Assembly: GCA_963691655.1 (NCBI GenBank)
Contig: OY829326.1
Span: forward strand, 82,949,235 to 83,013,234
Length of the DNA: 64,000 bases
Direction of reading: 5' to 3'
Source of the DNA: Toxonevra muliebris
Lineage: Eukaryota; Arthropoda; Insecta; Diptera; Pallopteridae
The position numbers and the translations under genes are program-made. Of this stretch, positions 48,631-60,800 are shown piece by piece. The notes beneath the pieces were generated by a model, which saw only the letters and a list, made by a program, of their open reading frames with translations, was not told where the DNA came from and ran no database searches. Every line of letters starts with the position of its first letter. Positions within the stretch are counted from its first letter, which is position 1.

Positions 48631-49140
48631 TCTGTTCACGTACTTTTCCAGTAAAAACTTGCAGCGAGAGAGTAAAAGAAAGATTGACAAAAATAGTCTC
48701 GCAAAGAGACAAATAGCAGAAAAAGTACGTGAACAGAAAACTAGTAGAAACTTGCAAGTAAACAGCTGATCGATTGTTTTGACAGCTAATTTTTAGCAGA
48801 AAAAATATTGTGCGGTTGTGATTTTTGTAAATTAAATAAATAAATCCAAATGGAACCATCTCAAATTGAAGTAAAGTGCTCTCCAAATACCTGCAAGAGA
48901 GTAAAAAGTGGAAAATTTACTAAAATTAACAAAACACACTGCTTGTTGATGTTCAAATTTTTAACAGTACTTTTTTTTCGGCAAGTAAAAATTTTACTAT
49001 TAGAAATTTGCAGCTACTTTTTTCTCTCTCACTTTTTTATGCTCTCGTTTTTCTCTGTCGTTGCAAGTTTTTCAAGTACGTGAACACTTTACTAATAGAA
49101 ACTTGCAACAATTCGTAACAATTTTTTGTAGGTGAACAGA
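48631..49140 (+). mobile_element. Inverted-repeat element retaining a start codon and short coding stub
   Basis: The ends are TCTGTTCACGTAC at left and GTAGGTGAACAGA at right. Subterminal motifs repeat: AGTACGTGAACA (near 48725 and 49072), TACTAATAGAAACTTGCAA-type boxes, and GTTCACGTACTT in inverse near both ends. In the middle, ATG at 48850 opens MEPSQIEVKCSPNTCKRVKS and about eight further plausible codons before unrelated sequence. This suggests an internal-deletion derivative keeping the 5' part of a transposase gene. The superfamily is not identified. Confidence 0.55.
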
Positions 49141-49384
49141 GCTAAAGTCTCAGCTTTATGTACTTGAAGAGAAACCAGGGCAGACAGATTCAGCTGTAAA
49201 GTTTGATTTTTTTAAAATCTGGAGTAATTTCATCGTTATCTTGAGTCGCTTTGCCAATTAAAAATCCGTTAATATATGTTTGCTTATCATCTCAATACAT
49301 TTTATTTGGTTTCATGAACGGATATTTCTAGCTCGAGATATGATTCAAAAATTACGTTACGTAATATGTAAACGGCCCCGAAAA

Positions 49385-49938
49385 AGATCTGGATACTTCG
49401 GGTTCCACGCCATGTAGGAATAAAAGGTAATGAGAAGACCAATGAACTGGAATAATCTACCAAGAGTGAAACAATCAAAAACTTTTTAGGAACATAAGTA
49501 TAAGCTTAAAAAAATTTAAGGAAAGTATGAATTTATCAAAAAAGAATCCGAGAACTATAACAGGTATTCTGACAGGGCACTGCATGCTAACCTACCACCT
49601 GACAAAACTGAGAATATGTTATAATGAATTATGTAGATTTTGTGAGGAAGATACCGAAACTCCAAAACACATTCTAGAACAATGACCTATGTCTATGCAA
49701 AGACGGAAAATGTGCTTGGGATATTATCAAATACCAGACGGCATGTTGCAACACTTAGAAATAGGCTTCGTACTAAAATTCATAACGGTTATAGGGCTTA
49801 GAGAAATACTATAACCCTTTAAGGATTATAGGGCTCATAGGATTGCAATACTATTATAACACTATTATCCTCGAAAGGCCCACAATAGTTATTTAGGACG
49901 CGATGCACATCCCCAACCATAATAATAATAATAAAAAT
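49385..49938 (+). mobile_element. I-like retrotransposon 3' end
   Basis: The frames read an RNase H end (RVPRHVGIKGNEKTNELE near 49397-49450; normally WVPGH.GI.GNE..D.LA), then ILTGHCMLTYHLTKLRI and CRFCEEDTETPKHILEQ (a CC-type zinc motif). The segment finishes in (AAT)n at about 49917-49938. RNase H plus a TAA/AAT-repeat tail fits the I clade. It is decayed and 5'-truncated. Confidence 0.75.
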
Positions 49939-49939
49939 A

Positions 49940-51760
49940 GGCGGATATATGTCGATTGATTTCATGTACCTACCATTAAATGGTATTGTAGCCTACAGAA
50001 AAAGTCATCTGGCAAGGATTGGTTTTTTTATTTACACGTATTAACTAAAGCGACAGAACGATTACGAAAATTTCGTAAAGAGAACAACGCCAATTTAAAC
50101 ATGAGATTAGAGGGAATACTTTTTTCCTTTAAATTAGACTGTTAACCCTATGACGAACAATGGGACACCGGTAACCCTTTTACCTTCGAATTTTCCTGAA
50201 AAACTATGGATTCGACAAGGTATCATTCAATAGGGTATTTTGCTTTCAGAAACTACCTAATTTTCAAGGGTAGATTCATCCTTTTGTCTACCAAGACCAC
50301 CATAAAGGCAAAAATCTTTATTTTTCTCCACTTTCTTTTTTGCTGCAAAATTTTGGAGGTGGGTGGAGCTACAGGTCCAAAATTTTAGGAGAAAAACAAC
50401 AACAAAAAATCAAAAAGAAACTCCACTTCGACCACCCACGCGACCAATTTCATTTTGGATCGATACATTGAAAGATAATTTTTTGTCATAAATTTTGAAG
50501 CAATGATTCAGAATTGGTGAAACAAAATGTTTTTTTGCAAAAGGCGCAAATAGCATTCGACGGTCCTTGCCTTGTTTGGAGCCGATAATACATATATTGC
50601 GTCCGTTTCACATTTGATATTTGATATGTGCTTTTATTATTATTGTCAAAATATTTTGAAGCAATTGTTAAGAAAGCATATCTGCACATCTGTTTTGACA
50701 TGTGTTTCAAGCATTATGGAATGTGTTCGCGTACTGCCAACGTGAGAGAATAGTCGCATACATTTTTACCTTTGACGACCATTAGAACATACCTATAGGT
50801 CACGCGATTTTTCACACCTTTGCAGGTAAAATATTTTTTTCGCGACACCTTTGTTTACTAATTGGAAGTCGCTGAGCACGAAATGTATACAGAAATGAAT
50901 AAATGAATCAGCATCTCGATACTATACCATACTACATAGATGCTTAAGTTCATGTAGCTTCAAATTTCAAGGATAAGCATTTATCAGAAACATTATTGTT
51001 AAAATCATATTCAAAGTTCATTGACTCAAATACAACAAAACTATACGAACCAAAAACTAATTCAAACTGAATCATACAAATAAAGTTAACTGATCACAGC
51101 CAATTCATGCCCAAATTGTTTACAAAACAAACGTAGAGGGTACATTGACATTCGCTAGCCCAATGCAAATTATCATTTTAACTTCAATGTGAAGGTCGTT
51201 TCATTCAAACGTAACTGCATGCAATACTATCATTCAACTTATTTTCACTTAACGATATGAGTACAACACCATTACAAGCTTCAATGTCGCGTAGAACTGT
51301 AATCGCAGCGCGCCATCACGTCCCATAACATGAAGCACCTTTGAGGCCCGCACAATCTTGTGAAAAACAGTAATAAACGCCTTAATAGTATTCATATTAC
51401 ACGATTTCCGCATTACCTTTCAGTATCTTTCAGTAACTGAGAGAGCTCCAAAATTGACTTGTGTATATGAGTGTGTGTGTTTATGTATGCATGGCAATTC
51501 GAGCAGTAATCCAAACACCTAGTAGCATATTGGCACTCTGTTATTGTTCCACTGCACTTAATTCGCTCATAAAACAAAAACAAAAAGCTTAAAGCTAATT
51601 GTTAAAGTGACACATACAGGTGTTTGGCAAGTACTTCCGACAAACAATGAGATTAATTAATAGGTGAGTTACACTTAGGTGTAGGAGAGTTGAACTTCAA
51701 TTATGTATTTGATTGTCTTATCAGTGGATTAAAATAAAAAGCTTGTCTTGCTATCGACTA
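49940..51760. other. Upstream region of the protease gene, no gene recognised
   Basis: No coding frame with a recognisable domain. A TG-rich stretch occurs at about 51462-51490. Confidence 0.4.
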
Positions 51761-51771
51761 CAGTTTAATTA

Positions 51772-51778
51772 TATAAAT
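51772..51778 (+). promoter_or_regulatory. Candidate TATA box of the protease gene
   Basis: TATAAAT lies 96 bases before the ATG at 51868. A CAGTTT about 30 bases downstream (51801) and a TTCAGTC initiator-like motif at 51816-51822 are both possible start sites. Inferred from spacing only. Confidence 0.4.
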
Positions 51779-51867
51779 TAATTGAAATAGAAAATGTTGA
51801 CAGTTTAGCGTCGAGTTCAGTCGGTATCATAAGTTAAACGTTTGTTGTTGTGGAAAACTATAATATT

Positions 51868-54800
51868 ATGATCAAAATTTCTATAATTATTTTAGTTTTG
51901 AAAACTGTGCAATCTCAGATAAGTTGTAAGTTAAACGTCCGTTTGAATAAATTTTATATATATAAATATATAAAAATACAAAACACACTTTTTTTACATT
52001 GGAGGTGACCAAAAAATTATATTTCTTTAATTTTCGCCCACAAAAAGTTGCCTTTGTATATAAATAGGTCAAATACAAATTTTGGAACATATCAGAACTT
52101 GATAAATATTCATATTCGAACAATGTTGAAACAATGGCGTAACGACGTATTTGTCTTCAACAAATCGTAAAGTGTTTGTTGATAGAAATGCACTGCCAAA
52201 ATGCAAATAGACTGGTATAAAAAACGCACACCCTATTTGCAAGAATTATAACGTGAACTCATCTCATACGCATACAATCTGGCTAAAACCAGATTAACTA
52301 AATCAGTATCTTCATCTGAACTACTTCCTTCAAACTTCATGGTTTACAGATCGAAAATGGGATGTTTCTAATTACTGTGAATAAAATATTAAAAGCAGTT
52401 TGATTCCAATAAATATAACGAGTCATCAAGGACATATTACTATTGAAAATTGTCATGAAATGGGCCTAAACAAAATAAATTCGAACTTAAACGACAATGC
52501 TCGCTTATTAGATCTAATTTGAACAAATGATCCTGATCATTGCACCTGTAAATTCGCTTTAAATTTGCTGAAATACGAAAAACATCACAAAGCCATCTCC
52601 ATTCAATTTGCATACAATCTCATTGGCACCACTGGCACGAAAAAACTTTAAGATTTGAGCCGTTGCGTGCAAAAGTGGTGTAAACTTTTTTTTTCCAAAT
52701 TAAAAATATTAAAAAAGAAGAAGGCCTGCTTCTAGGTATATAAAAATTTTTCAATAAAAAATTTTTTCATACGATAAATAGCTACGGTTCATATTAGATG
52801 TCAGAAAATCTGACCAATATGCAATACAAGAGTCAAAGAGGAATGGCAAAAAGTACATAGAACGGTAGTTCCTTTCAATAATACTATTCAGTGAAAATAA
52901 CTGTCTTTGTAATTCTCATTTCATTTACAGTATTTTCACTTATATATATATTGTTGAAATTAGGGAATTATCACAAAGATCACTAATGAGGAACCGTAGC
53001 TGGTTCCTAAACGATGATCTGATCTGCTAGTTCTATGAACTTTTTGATATTCTGGCATCATTGTACATTCAAAGCCTAATAATTTTAATAATTATATAAA
53101 TTTGTTTTATTATTTGGATTTTCACCTTCAGGCAATAATTTTGACCTCATTTCGTTTCCAACAAAAGTGGTGTACGTCTAGGTTGAACAAGTTTTCTATA
53201 AAGTTGCCTGTACATGGGAAAATAAATTTTATAAGAACCCTATTTTGTACAGCACTTCTACAAAACCAATGTATTTTCAAAAATCTGATTTAGACTTACA
53301 CCACTTTTGCACGCAACGGCTCATTTTATTAAGAATTGAACTATGACGGTGTTCAATTCAACAGCTAATGTTCAGATAAAAAATCGTAAAGTGATGCTAC
53401 ATCATAAATGGTTTGATAAAACTGCAATTGATTTAAAAAACCAAGTGAATAATTTACAGAAAAATTTACAAAATTTGATTCAGAATTTATTCATGCTCAA
53501 CACATATCTTAAAGAAAAGAATTTAAAAAATATATTAGAAAAGACAAAAAGACTACAAAACCGAGATACAGCAAATAATATGTGTTAATCCAACTTAATT
53601 TTTCAAGCAAAAAATTTACACGCTTTTCAAGCCACCTGATTCCTAATATGTAAATTTTATTTTGCCTTTTTTGATCTTTTTCCTATTTTTAAAAAATGTT
53701 GTCACTGGTTAATGTCTTTTTTTTTAATTTTGAGTGCCTGCTTTCGAAGTAATAAAGGCCTTTTTTGGGTTTGTCTCCCCATTCTGCCTTTTAAATCTTT
53801 TAATGCCCGATATTTTGGGAATGCAATTTTTAGAGCAAATGCAAACATTTTTTTTTCCTCTGTTTGTCACGAAAAAAAAATATTGTGTGCAGCAGAACGT
53901 AAACCGATAGAAACATATTAAGACGGTGAATTTAAAAAAATAAGGAGCAAATGATAACTTCTCATGTTGGGAGCAAAACAAATTAATTTTAGGGCGACCC
54001 TACCAAAATTTTGATGACGTGGAACATACCGTTGAAAAGGTTCCACGGTCCAAAATTCACAAGCTATTTTGAGCACAGTGAGCTTTAACGTCGAAGGCGG
54101 ATTTTACAGCTTTTACATTTTTTTTTTGTTGTTACATAAATTCATCCATATCCTCACAATATTATTATAAATAATCCACCTAAGGCAGAGAGCAAAAAGT
54201 ACACATTTCATAAAATTTTTGCTGATTTCCTAATAACTTCTTGTGACTTTGGCCCTCCTTCGTCACTAATAAACATTATTCGATTTGGAAAATTATTTTT
54301 GTATTATGTTTTGCATTATAAAACGCAATAACTAAGCTGTGAGCTTTAAAGTTGATCAATACAGTACAGTAAGTTAAATTTATGTAGATAACTACTTATT
54401 ACAAAATATTTTTTGACGTAGAATACGTCATTTGGTAAGGTGGGTATGTGAAATGGGAGACGAATATTTTATGTGTATGCTCTTTACATTTATTATTCAA
54501 TTTTGAATATAAAATTATTTTTGATAAAACTATGTCTTTTAGTTCATAGGATTATGTATACTTATGTCGCGGTAGTGTTTTAACGGAGGCCCCCAGCGCC
54601 TCTCGCGGCACAAATACTGTACATCCAACAGTTTCTTTCGGGTCGAAAGAGTAAATAAACCATGCCAAAACAAATTAAAATTAAATGTTAACAAAAGTTA
54701 TGACGATTACAAATCAAATTACACGGTGCGGCAGTAAAAAGTTCTGTTGAAAAACGTGCATAGAAGAGTTTTGTTGCGCTTTGCGATAATTTCTTTTAAT

Positions 54801-57800
54801 GAATTTTTAATCGCGTATGGTAAAATGGACTGCAATATGGCCATAAAAATTCATTTCCTTCATTTGCATTTGAACTTCTTCCCATTTAACCTAGGCGAGT
54901 TCAACGATGAACAAAGCGAATATTTACACCAAGAAATGGCCACAATTGAAAAGGTCTTCGAAGGAAAAAAGAAAACAAAAACGATTCCAGTATATTTTTG
55001 GTCACTTCAACGAGAAACTGATGATGATGAATTTGAAAAAAATCACGGCCAAGCAAACATTTTTGAGTTGAATGGCCAAAAATTGTATTTTTGTAAAGAT
55101 ATTGTTTCCATAAAAAGTTTAATAAATAACTCCGTCAATTATGCGTTGTATTCGTTATTAAACATTTTTTTTTGAATAAACTCACAAGTAGTATGGTTTC
55201 TTTATAAAATAGTATATAGAAACATCGCCAAAGTTGAGAAAAGGCGAAAAAAGTGAAAAAAAAAATTGTGTTTGCTGAACAAATACACACAAATTTCTCA
55301 AGTTTTCTTAAATAAAATATATATCATTGGAATCACGTTTTTTCTGGATGTTTGGTGAATTCCACATACAGACTCTTGTTTTACTCGACAATACCTACAA
55401 GAAAAATAGTATCACTTCCCAGGTATTTTTTACTGTCGCACCGTGTTATTGAACCACACTTCTCTTATTGTGCGTCTATATTGTTTTTATCCAATGTTAG
55501 GGATATAAACAGACTATAGGTTTCTCAAAACAAGTGCAAATTATTTAAATATTTATTTATCAAAATAAAAAGTTACACGAATGTGGTTCAGGGGAATTCG
55601 TTATTATTCTCGTTCAACCGATGCTTTTAAAGCGTCCACACTTGTGAGCTTTTTTTATAAGGACCTTGGAGTCTATAATGCCACAGAGTGAAAAATCCAG
55701 GGAAATAAAGTTCTGAACGTTGTTTTTTAACCCATCTTGGTTCACGCGAGCTTTGTGCAACGTTGCCGATTCCTGTTCAAACGTGTATAGTCTATTGCCG
55801 AAATGCTTGCGTTGTTCAAGGCTTTAATGCACCTTCTAAAACCGATTCACGATACATGTGTATCGCATTCACTATCGCACCGGCTCAAACCATGACGTGA
55901 GCCGGTGCTTGTAATCGAGTGGCCATTCTTAGTTCCAAATTTTTGAAGTTCTTTCCTATAACCAGACTCGATCATTTTGCTTGTTTACGTACTGCTCAAT
56001 TGGGTAATTTTTCTCATCTGAGAAGACGATATTTGGCAAGTGGCCACTTGCTTCTAAGCGCTTCAACTTTTTTACCCTTCGTAGCCGTTGTTGTTTCTGC
56101 TTCGGTGTAAGATTATCTGCTTTTTGGATCTTGTAAGGCTTCATTCCAAAGTTGTTTTTTAATATCTGACTCAAGCTTCGATCGAAAATTCTTAAAGCAG
56201 CAGCATATTTTCCTGACCTCTGTTTGAGATATCGTCGAATTCTGGCTTTCACTTTTTGACCTATTTCTGTTGAAGTTGCTGTTTTTTTCGTTTTATCGTT
56301 GTATATCGAAATATACAAACACTTTATTACGATCGCGGGTTGCGTCTTTCCTGCGAAATAAAGCGCTATCACACTATTATCTTTGAATTACGAAAATGTT
56401 TCTGCCAAACGAAGACATAAATACTTTTGCAAACTTGTAAATTTTTTGGAAATGTAATGGAAATTGGCTCAAAAGTGATTTTTTCCCAAAAAGTTGTAAT
56501 TTTTTATACAAAGGGGAAAATTTCAGAAAATTTGTCTGGTAAAACTAGTTGCAAAGTGTTATTTATTTTATTTCAACAATTAAACAGTATCGTTCTTTTG
56601 ATTACAGTTTCCTCAATTCCATGCACTCAAAGAAGCCCGAAAATAGTTGGTGGCTTTCAAGCCGAAAAGCATGAAATGCCTTTTATTGTTAGCCTCATGA
56701 GACGTGGTGGTCATTTCTGTGGTGCAACGATAATTAACGAACAATGGATTCTAACGGCGGGTCACTGCATATGTAATGGATTGAACAAATTTATAAAACC
56801 ATCCCAAATTCAAGGCGTAATGGGATTGCATAGTATTTCAACATATCAAAGCAGAATTACGGCAGATTCAAGCAGTTCTGATTCAATGCAAATTGATTTT
56901 AAAATTATTGTTCCTCATCCATACTACCAGTGTAACAATGTTAATAATGATATAGGTAGGTACATATTTTATAGAATGATAAGATACATATGGGTCGTTC
57001 CATGTCAGATTTACAACTAAAATTTTAATTTCAACCAAAATTTTTTCTTGCACTCTTGAGAAGAAATTAATCGACACGTATTTTTGTATCTCAATGTGAT
57101 GTTTTTTTATTTTCAAGTTACGATATTTTAAAGTCTTGGAGTTGTAAAAATGGCACGTTTTTCAATCCCTAATTACTCAAAAACTAACCATTGTAGGAAC
57201 AAATTTTCAACTACTAAAAGTTCGTATATCGCACAAACTTATCGAAAAAAATATGAACAAAAAATTGATTTTGTTATTCAACATATGAATTCTGGAATTT
57301 TTATAAACAAATTGAATTTTTCCAAACTTGGACATTTTTTTTTAAATTTTTTTGGTCTGCAAATATTTATTAATGTGTTAGGAAATCAGAGTGGGATGAG
57401 ATATAGTTTTCGAGATATTCAAATAATAACAAAACTACTACTACTAAAGTCGCCTGGCTTCGAGCGGCGCGCACATGAATTTACATACGTTAAAGTGTAC
57501 TTTACCATTTTCTCTTACTTTTGTTGTTTATACTAATTATATATAAAACAGAAACAAAATTAGTAAATTTGTTGTTGTTTTGCATGTTACCTAAACGAAC
57601 AGGAAAGAAATACAGAAAGTTCTCATTAAGGCTGGTTTTACAGTTTCACATCCATTTTTTGCTTCGTTCGAATTTCTACGCGGTCAAGTCAACAGCAAAA
57701 AAATGTCTACATTAGTTAAATTTAAATTTAGTTGCTGTAACCCTTTAAATAATAAATTACATATTTCAAAAATTAAAAACACAGGTTTACGTAGAGTTTC

Positions 57801-60800
57801 TGCTTTGAATCTTGAAAAACTAAATTTTAGGAACCGGGTGATCTGTTGTGCTCTCCTTGCAGGAAATAAAAAATACTAGGGGCAGTGATATTTGTGAGTA
57901 CAATTTCAAAATTCGCTGCTTATTATACATAGTTTTATCACGTCTAGGAGTTTTGAAAAAACACTGAATAACCCAGATTATGAAATCTCAGAGACCGATG
58001 ATAACGAATATCTATTATAGTTAATATTAGGAGTATGAATGTATAAATTCGTAATTGTGACTAACTTCATATCTATCATACGCGCCATTTTTTTGACATT
58101 GACAGCTATTCTATCTCGAAGAGCGCCAAAAATACTATAAAAATTGATCTGTCAAATAATTTTCATAATTTTACAAAAGTGTTTTACTATAGCTGAAAAT
58201 GTCGAATATTTGGTGGGATATGAAAGGTGTCGTTGTATTATGAGCTGTTGAAACCGAATGAAACGATCACTGGCGACCGCTACCGACTACGATTGATGCG
58301 TTTGAGCCGAGCATTAAAGGATAAGAGGCCAGAATATGAGAATAGACAAAAAAAGGGTCGATTCGCGGATAGCCTCAAAAGATGAGGAGTTCTTTCCATG
58401 CGGAATCCGTATGCTACCAAAAAGATGGGAAAAGGTTTTGGCTAACGATGGACAATACTTTAAAGAATAAATTTGCAATCACTTTTTTACAATAAATGTC
58501 CAAATTACGAAAAAAATACGAGTTTATACATTCATACTCCTAATATATAAATAGCAGAAAACTTAACTCTAAACTTACTTCAGATTCTGAACCACACAAA
58601 GAAAAATCGTCATTCGGGAATTCCCGTTGGTTTGAAAATAAAAAATATCACATTGAAAAAACAAGAAAAACTTTTGGTTGTAATTAAAATTTTAGTTGTA
58701 AATCTGACATGGAACGACCCATATGTACTATATGTAGATAAGCATGACAATTTGATATAAGAAAAAAAACATTTAACACTCTAATTTTACTTTGGCCGAT
58801 TTTTTCAATATGGGCTGTGCTATTTTGAAGGTAAAGACGGACAAACAAATGAACATAACTATTCTAATTTTTTCAAAAAATCAAAAAGGGGGTTACGCCT
58901 CGTGATACGAGATCTCGCCAGAAATTAATAGATTACACTTCAGCTTACATAAAAAAATTTCAAGACCACTCATCTTGAACAATCGCGTAACTATTTTCAC
59001 CGGTTTAGATAATATTTGAACAAAAGAAAGCAAGCCACGCCCATATTTGACATCCGTTTTTTCAAGACGAGGTTTGTGACAATAAATGCATAGAATATTC
59101 CATAAATATCATCGATAACAGCTTCTATTGAATCATAGCGAGAAACTGTACATGTAAAACAGGTGGCGAGCATGTCTCTGAGAAGCAGAACAACATATAA
59201 CTTATTAACCCTCTGTTAACTCTGGTGATGGGGCAAAAAGGTTATTTCCTTTGAAAAGGGTAAAAAGACCCATAAGAGAGGGAGCTAATAGATCGATACA
59301 TTCAAAGCAAATGATCTACAAAAAATTGTACTACAAATTACCAAACTCACAATGGCATATACAAACTTAACAAGTTATTTTATGGTTTATTATATTTAAT
59401 TTGTTAACAATTGAAAGGAAATATTTTTATTTATTTTTATTTTCACAAAACACACATGTTCTTCTTCTTCTTCTCCAAACGCTTAATCTGTCAAAAACGA
59501 AATTCGATTCTCAATAAATTTCCTTTTTTTTCGAATAAATATACCGATTTGGATGATTTATAATTAGGTTAGAAAACTATTTCGATTTACTATAGAGCAA
59601 AACATGACTATGATTACTGAGATTATTCATAATTGCTTTAATTATAATTATTTTATTGGCCAGAAAGGGTTTTGAAGCTGGTTTCCTGGGCCCAGAACCT
59701 GTACTCTCTTTGTCGTCTACAGCCATCAAGACCACCATTAATGAGTGGGTCGACTTGACCCACAATCGTAAATGGGAGGACCTGAGGGGCTTTAGACAGA
59801 CAAAGACCATGTTACCTGTATCTCGAAGCGTCTAACAGACTTTCTGTTATCACTTAACAGAAAGGGCTGCAGGCAGCTGGTGGGATTATATACAGGTCAT
59901 TTCTCATGGGCCAAACATTTGCATATGGTCGGCCTGGGAGCTAGTGCCTTCTGTGCTTCCTGTGGTTTGGAGGATAAATGTGAAGAGACGGCGGACCACT
60001 TTCTTAGTGTCTGACCCGCTTTCTGCCAGATCAGAGTAAGCATATTTGGTACTGGAGTGTTGGGAGACGAACACCTGAGCTCTCTAACACCGCTGGATCT
60101 GCTAAGATTTATTAATAAATCTGATAGATTTAAAGAATAGCAAAAGGGAACACAGGATATAGTACAATGGACGTAAAACTTGTCTGAGTGCTGTATTCTT
60201 GAATACTTCTTTTGTCTGTTCCAACAAAAAAAAAAAAAAATTATAATTATAATCAACAAAAATTTTAACTTTGGACATGAATCCTATTATTTCACATTTA
60301 GTCGCGATGCTTAGATTCTGAATTCTCAGAAGTAGATGTAAACACATATGTATATATATTTTTTTGTTTTCTTCATCTTTGATTTGTCTAGCTCTAATCA
60401 AATTATTGCAACCAATTACATTTTCTAATAACGTCCAACCTACCTGTTTAACCGCTGATGCCGATCGGAGAACCCATAAAAATGAATTGGCAATGGTCTT
60501 TGGATGGGGATGGACAGAGGAAAATCAAGAAAATGGTGAAAGAGCGGATATCTTAAGAAAAGCTGCAGTACAAATTTGGGATAATAATATATGTGAAAAG
60601 TCATATCAGTTAAATGGAAAACCAAATAATATGATATCGGAAACTCAATTATGCGCTGGATTTGAAAAAGGAGGAGTTGATTCATGTTGGGTAAATTAAA
60701 ATTTTATTCTTTTATTGAAAATATTTAATATACCAACGCAATAAAGTTATTTAAAATCCTGATACCTGATTCCTGAAGCTTCAGAGACAGATTGCGAACC

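Noticed and set aside
56427..56607. Upstream extension of the protease exon 2 frame as coding
   Set aside because: The frame lacks a suitable ATG and signal peptide there, while a good splice acceptor at 56606-56607 and an in-phase signal-peptide exon at 51868 explain the start better.
57150..57536. 128-codon frame in the intron 2 element as a transposase
   Set aside because: No catalytic or DNA-binding motif is visible and its composition is that of AT-rich noise.
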